A DNA stretch of 64,000 bases from contig JAWLAT010000003.1 of assembly GCA_041395325.1 (NCBI GenBank), forward strand, positions 186,001 through 250,000, in the 5' to 3' direction. Source of the DNA: JAWLAT01 sp041395325. GTDB lineage: Bacteria; Pseudomonadota; Gammaproteobacteria; Xanthomonadales; SZUA-5. Positions 56,640 to 64,000 of this stretch are shown here, piece by piece. The position numbers and the translations under genes were made by a program. The notes under the pieces were generated by a model. That model ran no database searches. It worked only from the letters and a program-made list of their open reading frames with translations, and was not told where the DNA came from. The stretch's first letter is position 1. The number at the start of each line of letters is the position of its first letter.

Positions 56640-59600
56640 ATGACGTCGCCCAGTACCCTTGTTCCAGCCACGCTCGACCGCGATTACACACTGGAGCACA
56701 AGTACCTGCGCACCGAAGGCCGGATCTACCTGTCCGGTATTCAGGCGCTGGTGCGCTTGCCGTTGATGCAGCGCATGCGCGATGCCGCGCTCGGCCTGAA
56801 CACGGCCGGATTCGTCTCCGGTTACCGTGGCTCCCCACTGGGCGGGCTGGATCTGGAGCTGTGGCGAGCGCGCAAGCATCTGAAGAGCTCGCATGTCGAG
56901 TTCACGCCCGGCTTGAATGAGGACCTGGCGGCCACGGCGGTGTGGGGCACGCAACAGGTCAATCTGTTCCCGGCGGCCAAGTACGACGGCGTTTTTGCGA
57001 TGTGGTACGGCAAGGGTCCGGGTGTGGATCGCGCTGGTGATGTGTTCAAGCACGGCAATGCCGCGGGCACCAGCCGGCACGGTGGGGTGCTGGTCCTGGC
57101 CGGCGATGATCATGCCTGTCGGTCCTCGACGCTGCCGCACCAGTCCGAGCACGAGTTCATCTCGGCAATGATGCCGATCCTCAATCCGGCTGGCATCCAG
57201 GACATCCTCGACATGGGCCTGCTGGGCTGGGCCATGAGTCGCTTCACCGGTCGCTGGGTGGGGTTCAAAACCATCGCCGAAACGGTCGAGAGCTCGGGCA
57301 GCGTCAACGTCGACCCGAATCAGCTCGATATCGTCATTCCCACCGATTTCGCCATGCCGCCAGGCGGTCTGAACATCCGCTGGCCTGATCCGCCAATGGA
57401 TCAGGAGCTGCGCCTGCATCAGTACGCAATGCACGCTGCGGTGGCTTTTGCCCGGGTCAATGGGATCGACCGGGTGGTGTTCGACTCACCGCGTGCGCGG
57501 CTGGGCATCATCACCACCGGCAAGAGCTATCTGGACGTGCTGCAGGCCCTGGAATACCTGGGCCTGGACGAGGCGGCCTGCCGCGACATCGGCATCCGCG
57601 TCTACAAGGTGGGTATGACCTGGCCGCTGGAGCCGGAGGGCATGAAGGCCTTCGCCCGTGGCCTGGAAGACATCATCGTTGTTGAGGAGAAGCGGTCCTT
57701 CATCGAAGCGCAGATGAAGGAATACATGTACAACTGGGAGCACGGCCAGCGGCCCAGCATCGTCGGCAAGTATGACGAGGCGGGCAACTGGGTGCTGCCG
57801 AGCATCGCCGAACTGACGCCGGCCACGATTGCGCTGATCATCGCCAAGCGCCTCGGTCGCTTCCACACCTCCGAACGCATCGACGAGCGCGTGCGCTGGA
57901 TCGATGCCAAGGAAGATGAGCTGAAACTGCCGCGGGCCGCGTTCCCGCGTGCGGCGCACTTCTGCTCCGGCTGCCCGCACAACACCTCGACCAACGTGCC
58001 CGAGGGTTCGCGCGCGGCCGGCGGCATTGGTTGCCACTACATGGTCACCTGGATGGACCGGCGCACCGAGACCTTCACCCAGATGGGCGGCGAGGGCGTG
58101 CCGTGGATCGGTCAGTCACCCTTCACCAACACCGGTCACATCTTCCAAAACCTGGGCGATGGCACCTACTTCCATTCTGGCTCGCTGGCCATTCGCGCCT
58201 GCGTGGCGGCCAAGGTCAACATCACCTTCAAGGTGCTTTACAACGACGCGGTGGCCATGACCGGCGGTCAGCCGGTCGATGGCACGCTGCGGGTCGAGGA
58301 TCTGGCCCGCCAGCTGCGCGCCGAGGGCGTGGGTCGGATCGTGCTGGTCAGTGATGCGGTCGAGAAATGGACCTGCAATTCGACCCTGTCTGCCGCCGGT
58401 GTCAGCCTGGCCGACCGCGAAGACCTCGACCAGGTGCAGCGCGAGCTGCGCGAGGAGAAGGGCGTCACCGTCATCATCTACGAACAGACCTGCGCGGCGG
58501 AAAAGCGTCGTCGACGCAAGCGCAAGCTGATGGAGGACCCGGCCAAGCGAGTCTTCATCAACCCGTTGGTCTGTGAGGGCTGCGGCGACTGCGGTGTGCA
58601 ATCGAACTGCGTCTCGATCCTGCCGCTGGAAACCGAATTCGGCCGCAAGCGAGCGATCGATCAGTCCTCCTGCAACAAGGACTATTCCTGCGTGAAGGGC
58701 TTCTGCCCCAGCTTCGTCACGGTCCACGGTGGCGGTCTGCGCAAGCGTCAGGGGGCCACTGCCGAGCCGGACTTCGATGCGCTGCCGATGCCAACGGTTC
58801 GCAGCGATCTGGCGCAGCCTTGGAACCTGCTGATCACCGGCGTCGGCGGTACTGGCGTGGTCACGATCGGTGCGCTGCTCGGCATGGCGGCGCATCTGGA
58901 AGGCAAGGGCGTCAGCGTGCTCGACCAGACCGGGCTGGCGCAAAAGGGCGGCGCCGTGACCTGCCATGTGCGCATTGCTGCCAAGCCGGCTGACATCTTT
59001 GCCGTGCGCATCGCGGCCGGTGAGGCTGATGTGGTGCTGGGTTGCGACGTGGTGGTCGTCAACGACTACTGGGCGCTGTCGAAGATTCGCAGCGACCGTA
59101 CTCACGCGGTCATCAACAGCTACGAGTCAATGCCGGGGACCTTTACCCGCCAGCCGGATATGCAGTTCCCGCTGCAGAAGATGCTCGAGTCGATTGGCCT
59201 GGCGCTGGGTCACAAGAATCTGGAAGTGCTCGATGCCACCGACATCGCCACCCGGCTGATGGGTGACTCCATCGCCACCAACCTGTTCATGCTGGGCTAT
59301 GCCTGGCAGAGGGGACTGGTGCCGGTGAGCTTCGATGCGCTGATGCGAGCCATCGAGCTCAATGGTGCCGCCGTGGCGATGAACAAGCGGGCATTCCAGT
59401 GGGGGCGTCTGGCTGCTCACGATCTGGGGCAGGTGCAGGCCGCCGTTGGCCTGGGTGACAACACGCTGGAGCAGTCCGCCGACCACACTGATCCGGCCGA
59501 TCCGATGTGGCTGTCGCGCAGCGTTGACGAATTGGTCGCCCGTCGCGTGGCCTTCCTGACCGACTATCAGGATGCCGCCTATGCACAGCGCTACCGGTCA

Positions 59601-60176
59601 CTGGTCGATCGGGTTGCCGAGGCCGAGCGCAGTGCCACGCCGGGACGCAAGGGCCTGACCGAGGCCGTGGCGCGCTATCTGTTCAAGGTCATGGCCTACA
59701 AGGACGAGTTCGAGGTGGCCCGGCTGTACACCACCGGCGACTTTGAACGACGTATCCGCGACACCTTCGCCGGCCAGGAGCAACTTCGCTTCCATCTGGC
59801 GCCCCCGCTGCTGGCGCGCCGCGACCCGGTCACCGGTCATCTGCGCAAGCGCGAATTTGGACCCTGGATCCTCACCGCCTTCCGCTGGCTGGCGAAGTTC
59901 CGCCGCTATCGCGGCACCTGGCTGGACGTCTTTGGCCGCACGGCCGAACGGCGAATGGAGCGCCAGCTGATTGAAGACTATCGGGCCAGTGTCGAAAAGC
60001 TGATTGCCGGGCTGAACCAGGACAACCACGAGCTGGCTGTCGAGATCGCGTCCATTCCCGAGCAAATCCGGGGCTTCGGCCACGTCAAGGAGGCGCACTA
60101 CCAGGTCGCCCGTGCACGTTGGGACGAGCTGCAGGCGCAATGGCCCACCGGTTCGCGGGCGCAGCAGGCGGCTTGA
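56640..60176 (+). CDS. Indolepyruvate:ferredoxin oxidoreductase, fused single-chain form
   Basis: The 1178-residue protein fuses the alpha-type and beta-type parts. It has the pyrimidine-binding region (GYRGSPLGGLDLELWRARK), a TPP-binding part (CSGCPHNTSTN, GGIGCHYMVTWMDR, ALYNDAVAMTGGQP-like LYNDAVAMTGGQPVDG), a ferredoxin-like insert (CEGCGDCGVQSNC, CNKDYSCVKGFCPSF) for [4Fe-4S], and the gamma-type domain (ITGVGGTGVVTIGALLGMAA, LAQKGGAVTCHVRI). It oxidatively decarboxylates arylpyruvates to aryl-CoA with ferredoxin. It is monocistronic and divergent from the ECF sigma gene. Confidence 0.95.
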   Translation: MTSPSTLVPATLDRDYTLEHKYLRTEGRIYLSGIQALVRLPLMQRMRDAALGLNTAGFVSGYRGSPLGGLDLELWRARKHLKSSHVEFTPGLNEDLAATAVWGTQQVNLFPAAKYDGVFAMWYGKGPGVDRAGDVFKHGNAAGTSRHGGVLVLAGDDHACRSSTLPHQSEHEFISAMMPILNPAGIQDILDMGLLGWAMSRFTGRWVGFKTIAETVESSGSVNVDPNQLDIVIPTDFAMPPGGLNIRWPDPPMDQELRLHQYAMHAAVAFARVNGIDRVVFDSPRARLGIITTGKSYLDVLQALEYLGLDEAACRDIGIRVYKVGMTWPLEPEGMKAFARGLEDIIVVEEKRSFIEAQMKEYMYNWEHGQRPSIVGKYDEAGNWVLPSIAELTPATIALIIAKRLGRFHTSERIDERVRWIDAKEDELKLPRAAFPRAAHFCSGCPHNTSTNVPEGSRAAGGIGCHYMVTWMDRRTETFTQMGGEGVPWIGQSPFTNTGHIFQNLGDGTYFHSGSLAIRACVAAKVNITFKVLYNDAVAMTGGQPVDGTLRVEDLARQLRAEGVGRIVLVSDAVEKWTCNSTLSAAGVSLADREDLDQVQRELREEKGVTVIIYEQTCAAEKRRRRKRKLMEDPAKRVFINPLVCEGCGDCGVQSNCVSILPLETEFGRKRAIDQSSCNKDYSCVKGFCPSFVTVHGGGLRKRQGATAEPDFDALPMPTVRSDLAQPWNLLITGVGGTGVVTIGALLGMAAHLEGKGVSVLDQTGLAQKGGAVTCHVRIAAKPADIFAVRIAAGEADVVLGCDVVVVNDYWALSKIRSDRTHAVINSYESMPGTFTRQPDMQFPLQKMLESIGLALGHKNLEVLDATDIATRLMGDSIATNLFMLGYAWQRGLVPVSFDALMRAIELNGAAVAMNKRAFQWGRLAAHDLGQVQAAVGLGDNTLEQSADHTDPADPMWLSRSVDELVARRVAFLTDYQDAAYAQRYRSLVDRVAEAERSATPGRKGLTEAVARYLFKVMAYKDEFEVARLYTTGDFERRIRDTFAGQEQLRFHLAPPLLARRDPVTGHLRKREFGPWILTAFRWLAKFRRYRGTWLDVFGRTAERRMERQLIEDYRASVEKLIAGLNQDNHELAVEIASIPEQIRGFGHVKEAHYQVARARWDELQAQWPTGSRAQQAA

Positions 60177-60440
60177 CCACCGGGCAGATCGGCTAACGCT
60201 CGTTGAGGGCCGGATTTGGCGCCGACGCCAGGCGCGCGCATGTCCGAACGAACCGCACAACGGGTGAGCTTTGGATCACCGCGCTCGACGCCGACCGGCT
60301 TGTCTAGCGGGCGAGCGGAATCCGAATCTGCCGCTGGACTGCCTGGGCCGAACGCGGGCCCGGTATGTCCGCGGTCCAGACTTCATCGGTGAAGACCGAT
60401 TCTTATCTGTGGCCACTCACCCCATTGAGCGCCAACGAAA
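60177..60440. other. Non-coding spacer after the Ior gene
   Basis: No credible gene is visible in this stretch. It contains two small hairpins (TGGCG/CGCCA near 60219 and ATCGGT/ACCGAT at 60385-60400, the latter followed by TCTTATCT), either of which might help end Ior transcription. It is the place where dprA would be expected next to tsaP by comparison with Pseudomonas. Confidence 0.5.
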
Positions 60441-60470
60441 AAGGCCCCGGAGATCGCTCTCCGAGGCCTT
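60441..60470. terminator. Bidirectional rho-independent terminator
   Basis: AAGGCCCCGGAGA and TCTCCGAGGCCTT pair over 13 bp with one mismatch around a TCGC loop. The minus strand ends in TTTTTCGTT (for tsaP), the plus strand in GTTCGTTTT (for Ior). Confidence 0.85.
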
Positions 60471-60494
60471 GTTCGTTTTGCCAAAATGCCGCGC

Positions 60495-61691
60495 TCAGTC
60501 AACCGGCGTGCGCAGCTCTGCCCCGATCTTCGATGGCTTGACCGCATCCATCACCAAACCGTAGCTGACGGCATCAAAGGTGCGGAAGATCATCACGTGG
60601 CCAACGTATTCTTCCGGCAGGGTCACATGCGTGGTCTTGCGTCGCGCGAAGAAGCCGCGGAAGGTGCCTTGTGGATGCGACACCGAATCGCGGACGTTCT
60701 CACCCAGCTGATAGATCGCATAGACCTGACCATTGGCGACGCCTTCCCGCGCTCCACGGTTGAGTACAACCACTTCGCGCGGACCTACTGCGCTGAGCGG
60801 ACCAGTGAAGGCAATCACGGCCATCCCGTCGGGCACGCTGCTGGCTGGGGTGGGCATGTAGCTCAAATCAAACTCGGCTTCCTCATACGGAAGCAAGAGA
60901 TCACCCTTCTTGACCTCGATGTCGTTGTAGGTCAGGTAGACCGTCGACGGGTCGCCAAGCAGTGACACCGTGGCCGTGCCGATGACCAGCACTTCAACGC
61001 CCAGCACTTCGGCCTTGCGCTCGTAGAACCAGTCAACCAGGGCCCAATGCACGTCCGGGCGCTGCGAGAGCGTTTGGTCGCGCTGCCATTCCTTGGCCTT
61101 GGTCCCGTTGATTGAGGCACCCCGGCGGGCGTCGTCGTTGGGCAGGTCGAAGTAGGTCAGCGTCGGCCTGGCGATCAGGTAGCGCTGTCCCACTTCAGCA
61201 CCGGTCGGCAGGTCTCGGACGTATCCCAGCTCGCCGAGGTTCCCGCGCATTCGATTCTCTTCCAGCCCGACGACGTAGGGCGCAGTGGCGGCCTCGTCTT
61301 CGGTCAGGATCCGCGGTCGGTCCAGAAAGGCCCGGATGTCCGACAGCGGTACCGGCGGAATGGCGTCCTCCAGCGACTCGCGCCGCACCTGCGGCACCAG
61401 CTTGTCGTCTCCGCTGGGTCCATCGACCACCAGATGTGGCTTGCCGTCGATGTAAACCAGACTGATCACATCCCCCGGATAGATCAGATGCGGATTCTGG
61501 ATCTGTGGATTGGCCTGCCAGATTTCCGGCCAGAGCCAGGGGCTCTTCAAGAAGCGCGCCGAAATATCCCAAAGCGTGTCACCGCGGCGGACCGTGTATG
61601 TATCCGGATGATCCGGACGCAGTTCTGCGGCAGTGGCGAAACCGGCCAGGAGCCAAGTTCCGGCGAAAAGTGCAAGTACTTTTTTAAGCAT
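60495..61691 (-). CDS. LysM-domain protein, TsaP-like
   Basis: The 398-residue protein has a signal peptide (LKKVLALFAGTWLLAGFATA), a LysM domain (YTVRRGDTLWDISARFL ... NPHLIYPGDVISLVY) and a C-terminal FlgT-like domain (EVVVLNRGAREGVANGQVYAIYQLG). This order matches TsaP, the peptidoglycan-binding partner of the type IV pilus secretin, whose P. aeruginosa homologue PA0020 is also divergent from def-fmt-rsmB. Start ATG 61691 is chosen; 61700 is possible. dprA, its usual next neighbour, is missing here and lies at 15.9 kb. Confidence 0.88.
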   Translation of the reverse strand: MLKKVLALFAGTWLLAGFATAAELRPDHPDTYTVRRGDTLWDISARFLKSPWLWPEIWQANPQIQNPHLIYPGDVISLVYIDGKPHLVVDGPSGDDKLVPQVRRESLEDAIPPVPLSDIRAFLDRPRILTEDEAATAPYVVGLEENRMRGNLGELGYVRDLPTGAEVGQRYLIARPTLTYFDLPNDDARRGASINGTKAKEWQRDQTLSQRPDVHWALVDWFYERKAEVLGVEVLVIGTATVSLLGDPSTVYLTYNDIEVKKGDLLLPYEEAEFDLSYMPTPASSVPDGMAVIAFTGPLSAVGPREVVVLNRGAREGVANGQVYAIYQLGENVRDSVSHPQGTFRGFFARRKTTHVTLPEEYVGHVMIFRTFDAVSYGLVMDAVKPSKIGAELRTPVD

Positions 61692-62044
61692 GACGCCCAT
61701 CTGCCTGATTCCCCAAGGGCCTTGGCAGTGTAGTACAACTATCACGCGGAGAAAACGAGCCCTGCGCGACGCTTTTGCGCGGCGATCGCCATTTTTGGGC
61801 TTCCGGTCACCCCAAAGCGGCGCTTGCAGCCCTTTGACGGCCGTGGGAGCCTTGCCGTTCTGCGATCCTGTCACATCGCCCTGGCCCGACGATCCGCATG
61901 GTTTCGCGGCCCGGCTGCCGATGCGCGACAAGGCGGTGAGCGACATCAAGGCGGCGTGTGACCGGACCGTCCCAACTTTGATGCATCACGGCAACAGGGC
62001 CGCGCTTTCCCATCCAGAATCGAACTCAGAGCAGCACGCATTCC
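61692..62044. other. Divergent spacer between tsaP-like gene and def
   Basis: The 353-bp stretch has no supported gene. On the minus side it holds a TACACT -10 candidate (61727-61732) and the palindrome CCAAGGGCCTTGG (61714-61726) just downstream, in the presumed tsaP leader. On the plus side no clear def promoter is recognised. Confidence 0.5.
61727..61732 (-). promoter_or_regulatory. Putative -10 box (TACACT) for the tsaP-like gene
   Basis: TACACT on the minus strand is 36-41 bp before the ATG at 61691; a 13-bp palindrome follows at the expected start of transcription. No good -35. Confidence 0.4.
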
Positions 62045-62572
62045 ATGGCCAAACTGACCATTCTTGAATTTCCCGACGAGCGCCTGCGCACCAAGGCTGC
62101 CCCCATTGAAGTTGTCGACGACGCCCTGCGCTCGCTGATCGACGACATGTTCGAAACCATGTACGACGCGCCTGGCATCGGACTGGCGGCGACCCAGGTC
62201 AACGTGCACCGGCGTCTGCTGGTGGCCGATGTCAGCGAGAAGCACGATCAGCAGGTCGTGCTGATCAATCCGGAGATCATTGCCCGCGATGGCGTGCAGA
62301 CCTGCAGCGAAGGCTGCCTGTCGGTCCCCGGAATCACTGCCGAAGTGGCCCGCGCCGATCGCATCACCGTGCGGGCGCTGGACCGCCACGGCAAGGAATT
62401 CACGCTGCAGGCCGACGGTCTGCTGGCGGTGTGTATTCAGCATGAGATGGACCATCTGGACGGCAAGCTGTTCGTCGACTATCTGTCGCCACTGAAACGG
62501 CAGCTGATTCGCAAGCGGCTGGCCAAGCGGGCGCGCGCCGACGCTGCTGCGCAGCCGGTCGGCGTCACCTGA
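62045..62572 (+). CDS. def: Peptide deformylase
   Basis: The 175-residue metalloenzyme removes the formyl group from new proteins. All three motifs are intact: GIGLAATQ (44-51), EGCLSVPG (89-96) with metal Cys91, and HEMDH (133-137) with both metal His and catalytic Glu. Length fits class I deformylases. fmt follows after nine bases in one operon, with rsmB after it. Confidence 0.97.
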   Translation: MAKLTILEFPDERLRTKAAPIEVVDDALRSLIDDMFETMYDAPGIGLAATQVNVHRRLLVADVSEKHDQQVVLINPEIIARDGVQTCSEGCLSVPGITAEVARADRITVRALDRHGKEFTLQADGLLAVCIQHEMDHLDGKLFVDYLSPLKRQLIRKRLAKRARADAAAQPVGVT

Positions 62573-62581
62573 GCGGCCACG

Positions 62582-63508
62582 ATGCGGTTGCTGTTTGCCG
62601 GTACGCCGGCCTTCGCGCTGCCTTGCCTGGACGCCTTGGTGGATGCCGGCCACCTGCCATTGGCTGTTTACACCCAACCGGATCGTCCGGCCGGTCGTGG
62701 ACGCAGGCTTGCCCATTCGCCGGTCAAGCAGCGCGCCCTGGAACTGGGTCTGCCGGTCTGTCAGCCGCCCACCTTGCGCGAATCCGAAGCCCAGGCCGAG
62801 TTGGCGGCCTGGCAGCCGGATGTGTTGATCGTCGTCGCCTATGGCTTGATTCTGCCGCAGGCGGTGCTGGAGACGCCCACTGAGGGTTGCTGGAACGTGC
62901 ATGCCAGCTTGTTGCCGCGCTGGCGCGGCGCGGCACCGATCCAGCGCGCACTGCTGGCCGGGGACGACCAAACGGGTGTCTGCCTGATGCAGATGGCCCG
63001 CGGTCTGGATACCGGCCCGGTCTTGTTGTCGCGCGCTTGCCCGATCGAACCCCGCGAAACCGCGGCCACGCTGCACGACAAGCTGGCTGCGCTGGGGGCT
63101 GCGGTGCTGCTCGAGGGTCTGCGGGCACTGCTGGCCGACAAACTTCCGCCGGCACAGCCGCAGCCGGACGAGGGCGTGACCTACGCGCACAAGATCGAGC
63201 GGGCGGATGCGCAGGTTGACTGGCAGCAGTCGGCCGTGGCCATTGACTGTCAGGTCCGAGCACTGGCCGGCTGGCCGGTGGCCGATGCCGATCTGATGGG
63301 TGAGCCGATCAAGTTGCATGAGGCCGAGCCCTGCGAGGGCGAGGGCCCAGCCGGTACCGTTCTGCGCGCAGACCGCCATGGGCTCGAGGTGGCCTGTGGA
63401 CAGGGTGCACTGCGCCTGTTGCGAGTTCAGCGTCCCGGCGGGCGGGTGCTCGATGCCAAGTCCTATCTGAACGCCCGGCAGCAGCTGCGTCAGGCGCCGC
63501 GCTCGTGA
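62582..63508 (+). CDS. fmt: Methionyl-tRNA formyltransferase
   Basis: The 308-residue enzyme formylates initiator Met-tRNA using 10-formyltetrahydrofolate. It begins MRLLFAGTPAFALPCLDALV, has the folate-site loop NVHASLLPRWRGAAPIQRAL with the catalytic Asn/His pair and QMARGLDTGPVL with the Asp, and the C-terminal tRNA-binding barrel ending LNARQQLRQAPRS. Operon def-fmt-rsmB; the rsmB start overlaps this stop. Confidence 0.97.
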   Translation: MRLLFAGTPAFALPCLDALVDAGHLPLAVYTQPDRPAGRGRRLAHSPVKQRALELGLPVCQPPTLRESEAQAELAAWQPDVLIVVAYGLILPQAVLETPTEGCWNVHASLLPRWRGAAPIQRALLAGDDQTGVCLMQMARGLDTGPVLLSRACPIEPRETAATLHDKLAALGAAVLLEGLRALLADKLPPAQPQPDEGVTYAHKIERADAQVDWQQSAVAIDCQVRALAGWPVADADLMGEPIKLHEAEPCEGEGPAGTVLRADRHGLEVACGQGALRLLRVQRPGGRVLDAKSYLNARQQLRQAPRS

Positions 63509-64000
63509 GCCAGGCTCGTGGCGCGGCGGCGCGGGCAGTGGCCGCGGTGCTGGCCGGTCACGCGCTCGACAAGGCCCTGGAGGCTCAGCGGCTGCCACCG
63601 CAACAGCGCGCCTTCGCTCAGGCGCTGGCCTACGCCACCGTGCGTCATCTGGGCTCAGGGCGTAGCCTGCTGCGCCGCCTGCTGAGTGCCCCGGACAAAC
63701 CACGGCCGGCTTTGCTGGACGCATTGCTCCTGTGCGGACTGACGGAGCTGCTGCACTTGCAGCGACCACCGCATGCGGCAGTCGCCGAAACGGTGGCCGA
63801 GGCCCGCCGACTGGGCCTGGAGCGTCAGGCTGGGCTGGTCAATGCCCTGTTGCGACGCTTCCTGCGCGAACAGGATGCGTTGCTGGCCGCCCTGCAAGAA
63901 GACGAGATGGCGCGCTGGGAACATCCGCGCTGGTGGATTGCCGCACTGCGTCAGGCCTGGCCGGAAGAAGCCGAAATGCTGCTGCAGGCCGACGATCAGC
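63505..64000 (+). CDS. rsmB: 16S rRNA m5C967 methyltransferase RsmB (5' part only)
   Basis: A GTG at 63505 overlaps the fmt TGA and opens a frame that runs to the window edge (165 codons). The product shows the NusB-like RNA-binding domain of RsmB: RAVAAVLAGHALDKALEAQ, QRAFAQALAYATVRHL, ALLLCGLTELLHLQRPPHAAVAETVAEARRLGL, VNALLRRFLRE. The methyltransferase domain lies outside. Position third in def-fmt-rsmB agrees with other gammaproteobacteria. Confidence 0.92.
   Translation, partial: MSQARGAAARAVAAVLAGHALDKALEAQRLPPQQRAFAQALAYATVRHLGSGRSLLRRLLSAPDKPRPALLDALLLCGLTELLHLQRPPHAAVAETVAEARRLGLERQAGLVNALLRRFLREQDALLAALQEDEMARWEHPRWWIAALRQAWPEEAEMLLQADDQ

Noticed and set aside
60271..60564. 97-codon plus-strand frame after the Ior gene
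   Set aside because: It spans the bidirectional terminator and runs into the tsaP-like gene antisense; no ribosome-binding site or domain.
1..64000. CRISPR arrays, insertion sequences, prophage or toxin-antitoxin loci
   Set aside because: No regularly spaced repeats, transposase or integrase motifs, phage structural genes or toxin-antitoxin pairs were recognised.

Overview
The window is GC-rich, densely coding chromosomal DNA of a gammaproteobacterium, most probably of the order Lysobacterales (Xanthomonadales); the genus cannot be fixed by eye. Support: an adjacent dprA-smg-topA block, a tsaP(lysM)/def-fmt-rsmB block, biosynthetic speA divergent from speE, a fused indolepyruvate:ferredoxin oxidoreductase, a FtsX-type orphan ABC permease, DUF4124/DUF4410/DUF3379 proteins, and secreted proteins carrying a short (A/V)DGFE tail that I recall as common in this group. 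No rRNA, CRISPR array, insertion sequence or prophage was seen. One tRNA gene (Pro, CGG) is present with its own promoter and terminator.

Layout. 0-9.6 kb: secreted and envelope proteins (a truncated gene at the edge, an SMP-30 fusion, a seven-repeat CX4C protein with a coupled small DGFE protein, a secreted amidohydrolase, a polysaccharide deacetylase coupled to a MacB/FtsX-like permease). 9.7-12.4 kb: plsC-cdsA phospholipid pair and a DUF3667 gene broken by three one-base losses. 12.5-20.3 kb: a large membrane ankyrin protein translationally coupled to dprA, then smg and topA. 20.3-27.8 kb: PqqB-like hydrolase, parAB, a lipase-like hydrolase, an ECF sigma/DUF3379 pair, an orphan HlyD/RND adaptor and a GNAT acetyltransferase. 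27.8-35.5 kb: a Tat-exported PhoX phosphatase behind a phased array of Pho-box-like repeats, a PH-domain protein with the ABC-F ATPase uup, a sialidase-like exoprotein and an exported aldo/keto reductase. 35.5-35.8 kb: an AT-rich stretch with a strong promoter, a palindrome and a terminator, read here as a small RNA gene. 35.8-48.3 kb: beta-helix exoprotein, hemC, hydrolases, envelope proteins, a DUF819 permease, a Rieske oxygenase and a run of small detoxification-type proteins (RidA, VOC, GFA, NTF2-like). 48.5-56.5 kb: tRNA-Pro, a membrane-anchored FMN glutamate-synthase-like protein, speA/speE, hemF and a second ECF sigma factor. 56.6-64 kb: the Ior enzyme, then tsaP divergent from def-fmt-rsmB, which runs off the right edge.

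How it fits together. Housekeeping functions are DNA topology and uptake (topA, dprA), chromosome segregation (parAB), tetrapyrrole synthesis (hemC, hemF), polyamine synthesis (speA, speE) and initiator-Met processing (fmt, def). The rest is mostly envelope and extracellular biology. The points most worth following are the phased Pho-box array before phoX, the orphan small-RNA locus at 35.55-35.71 kb, the CX4C repeat protein coupled to a DGFE-tailed protein, the separation of dprA-smg-topA from tsaP/def-fmt-rsmB, and two paired GGGCTGAGGG inverted repeats.
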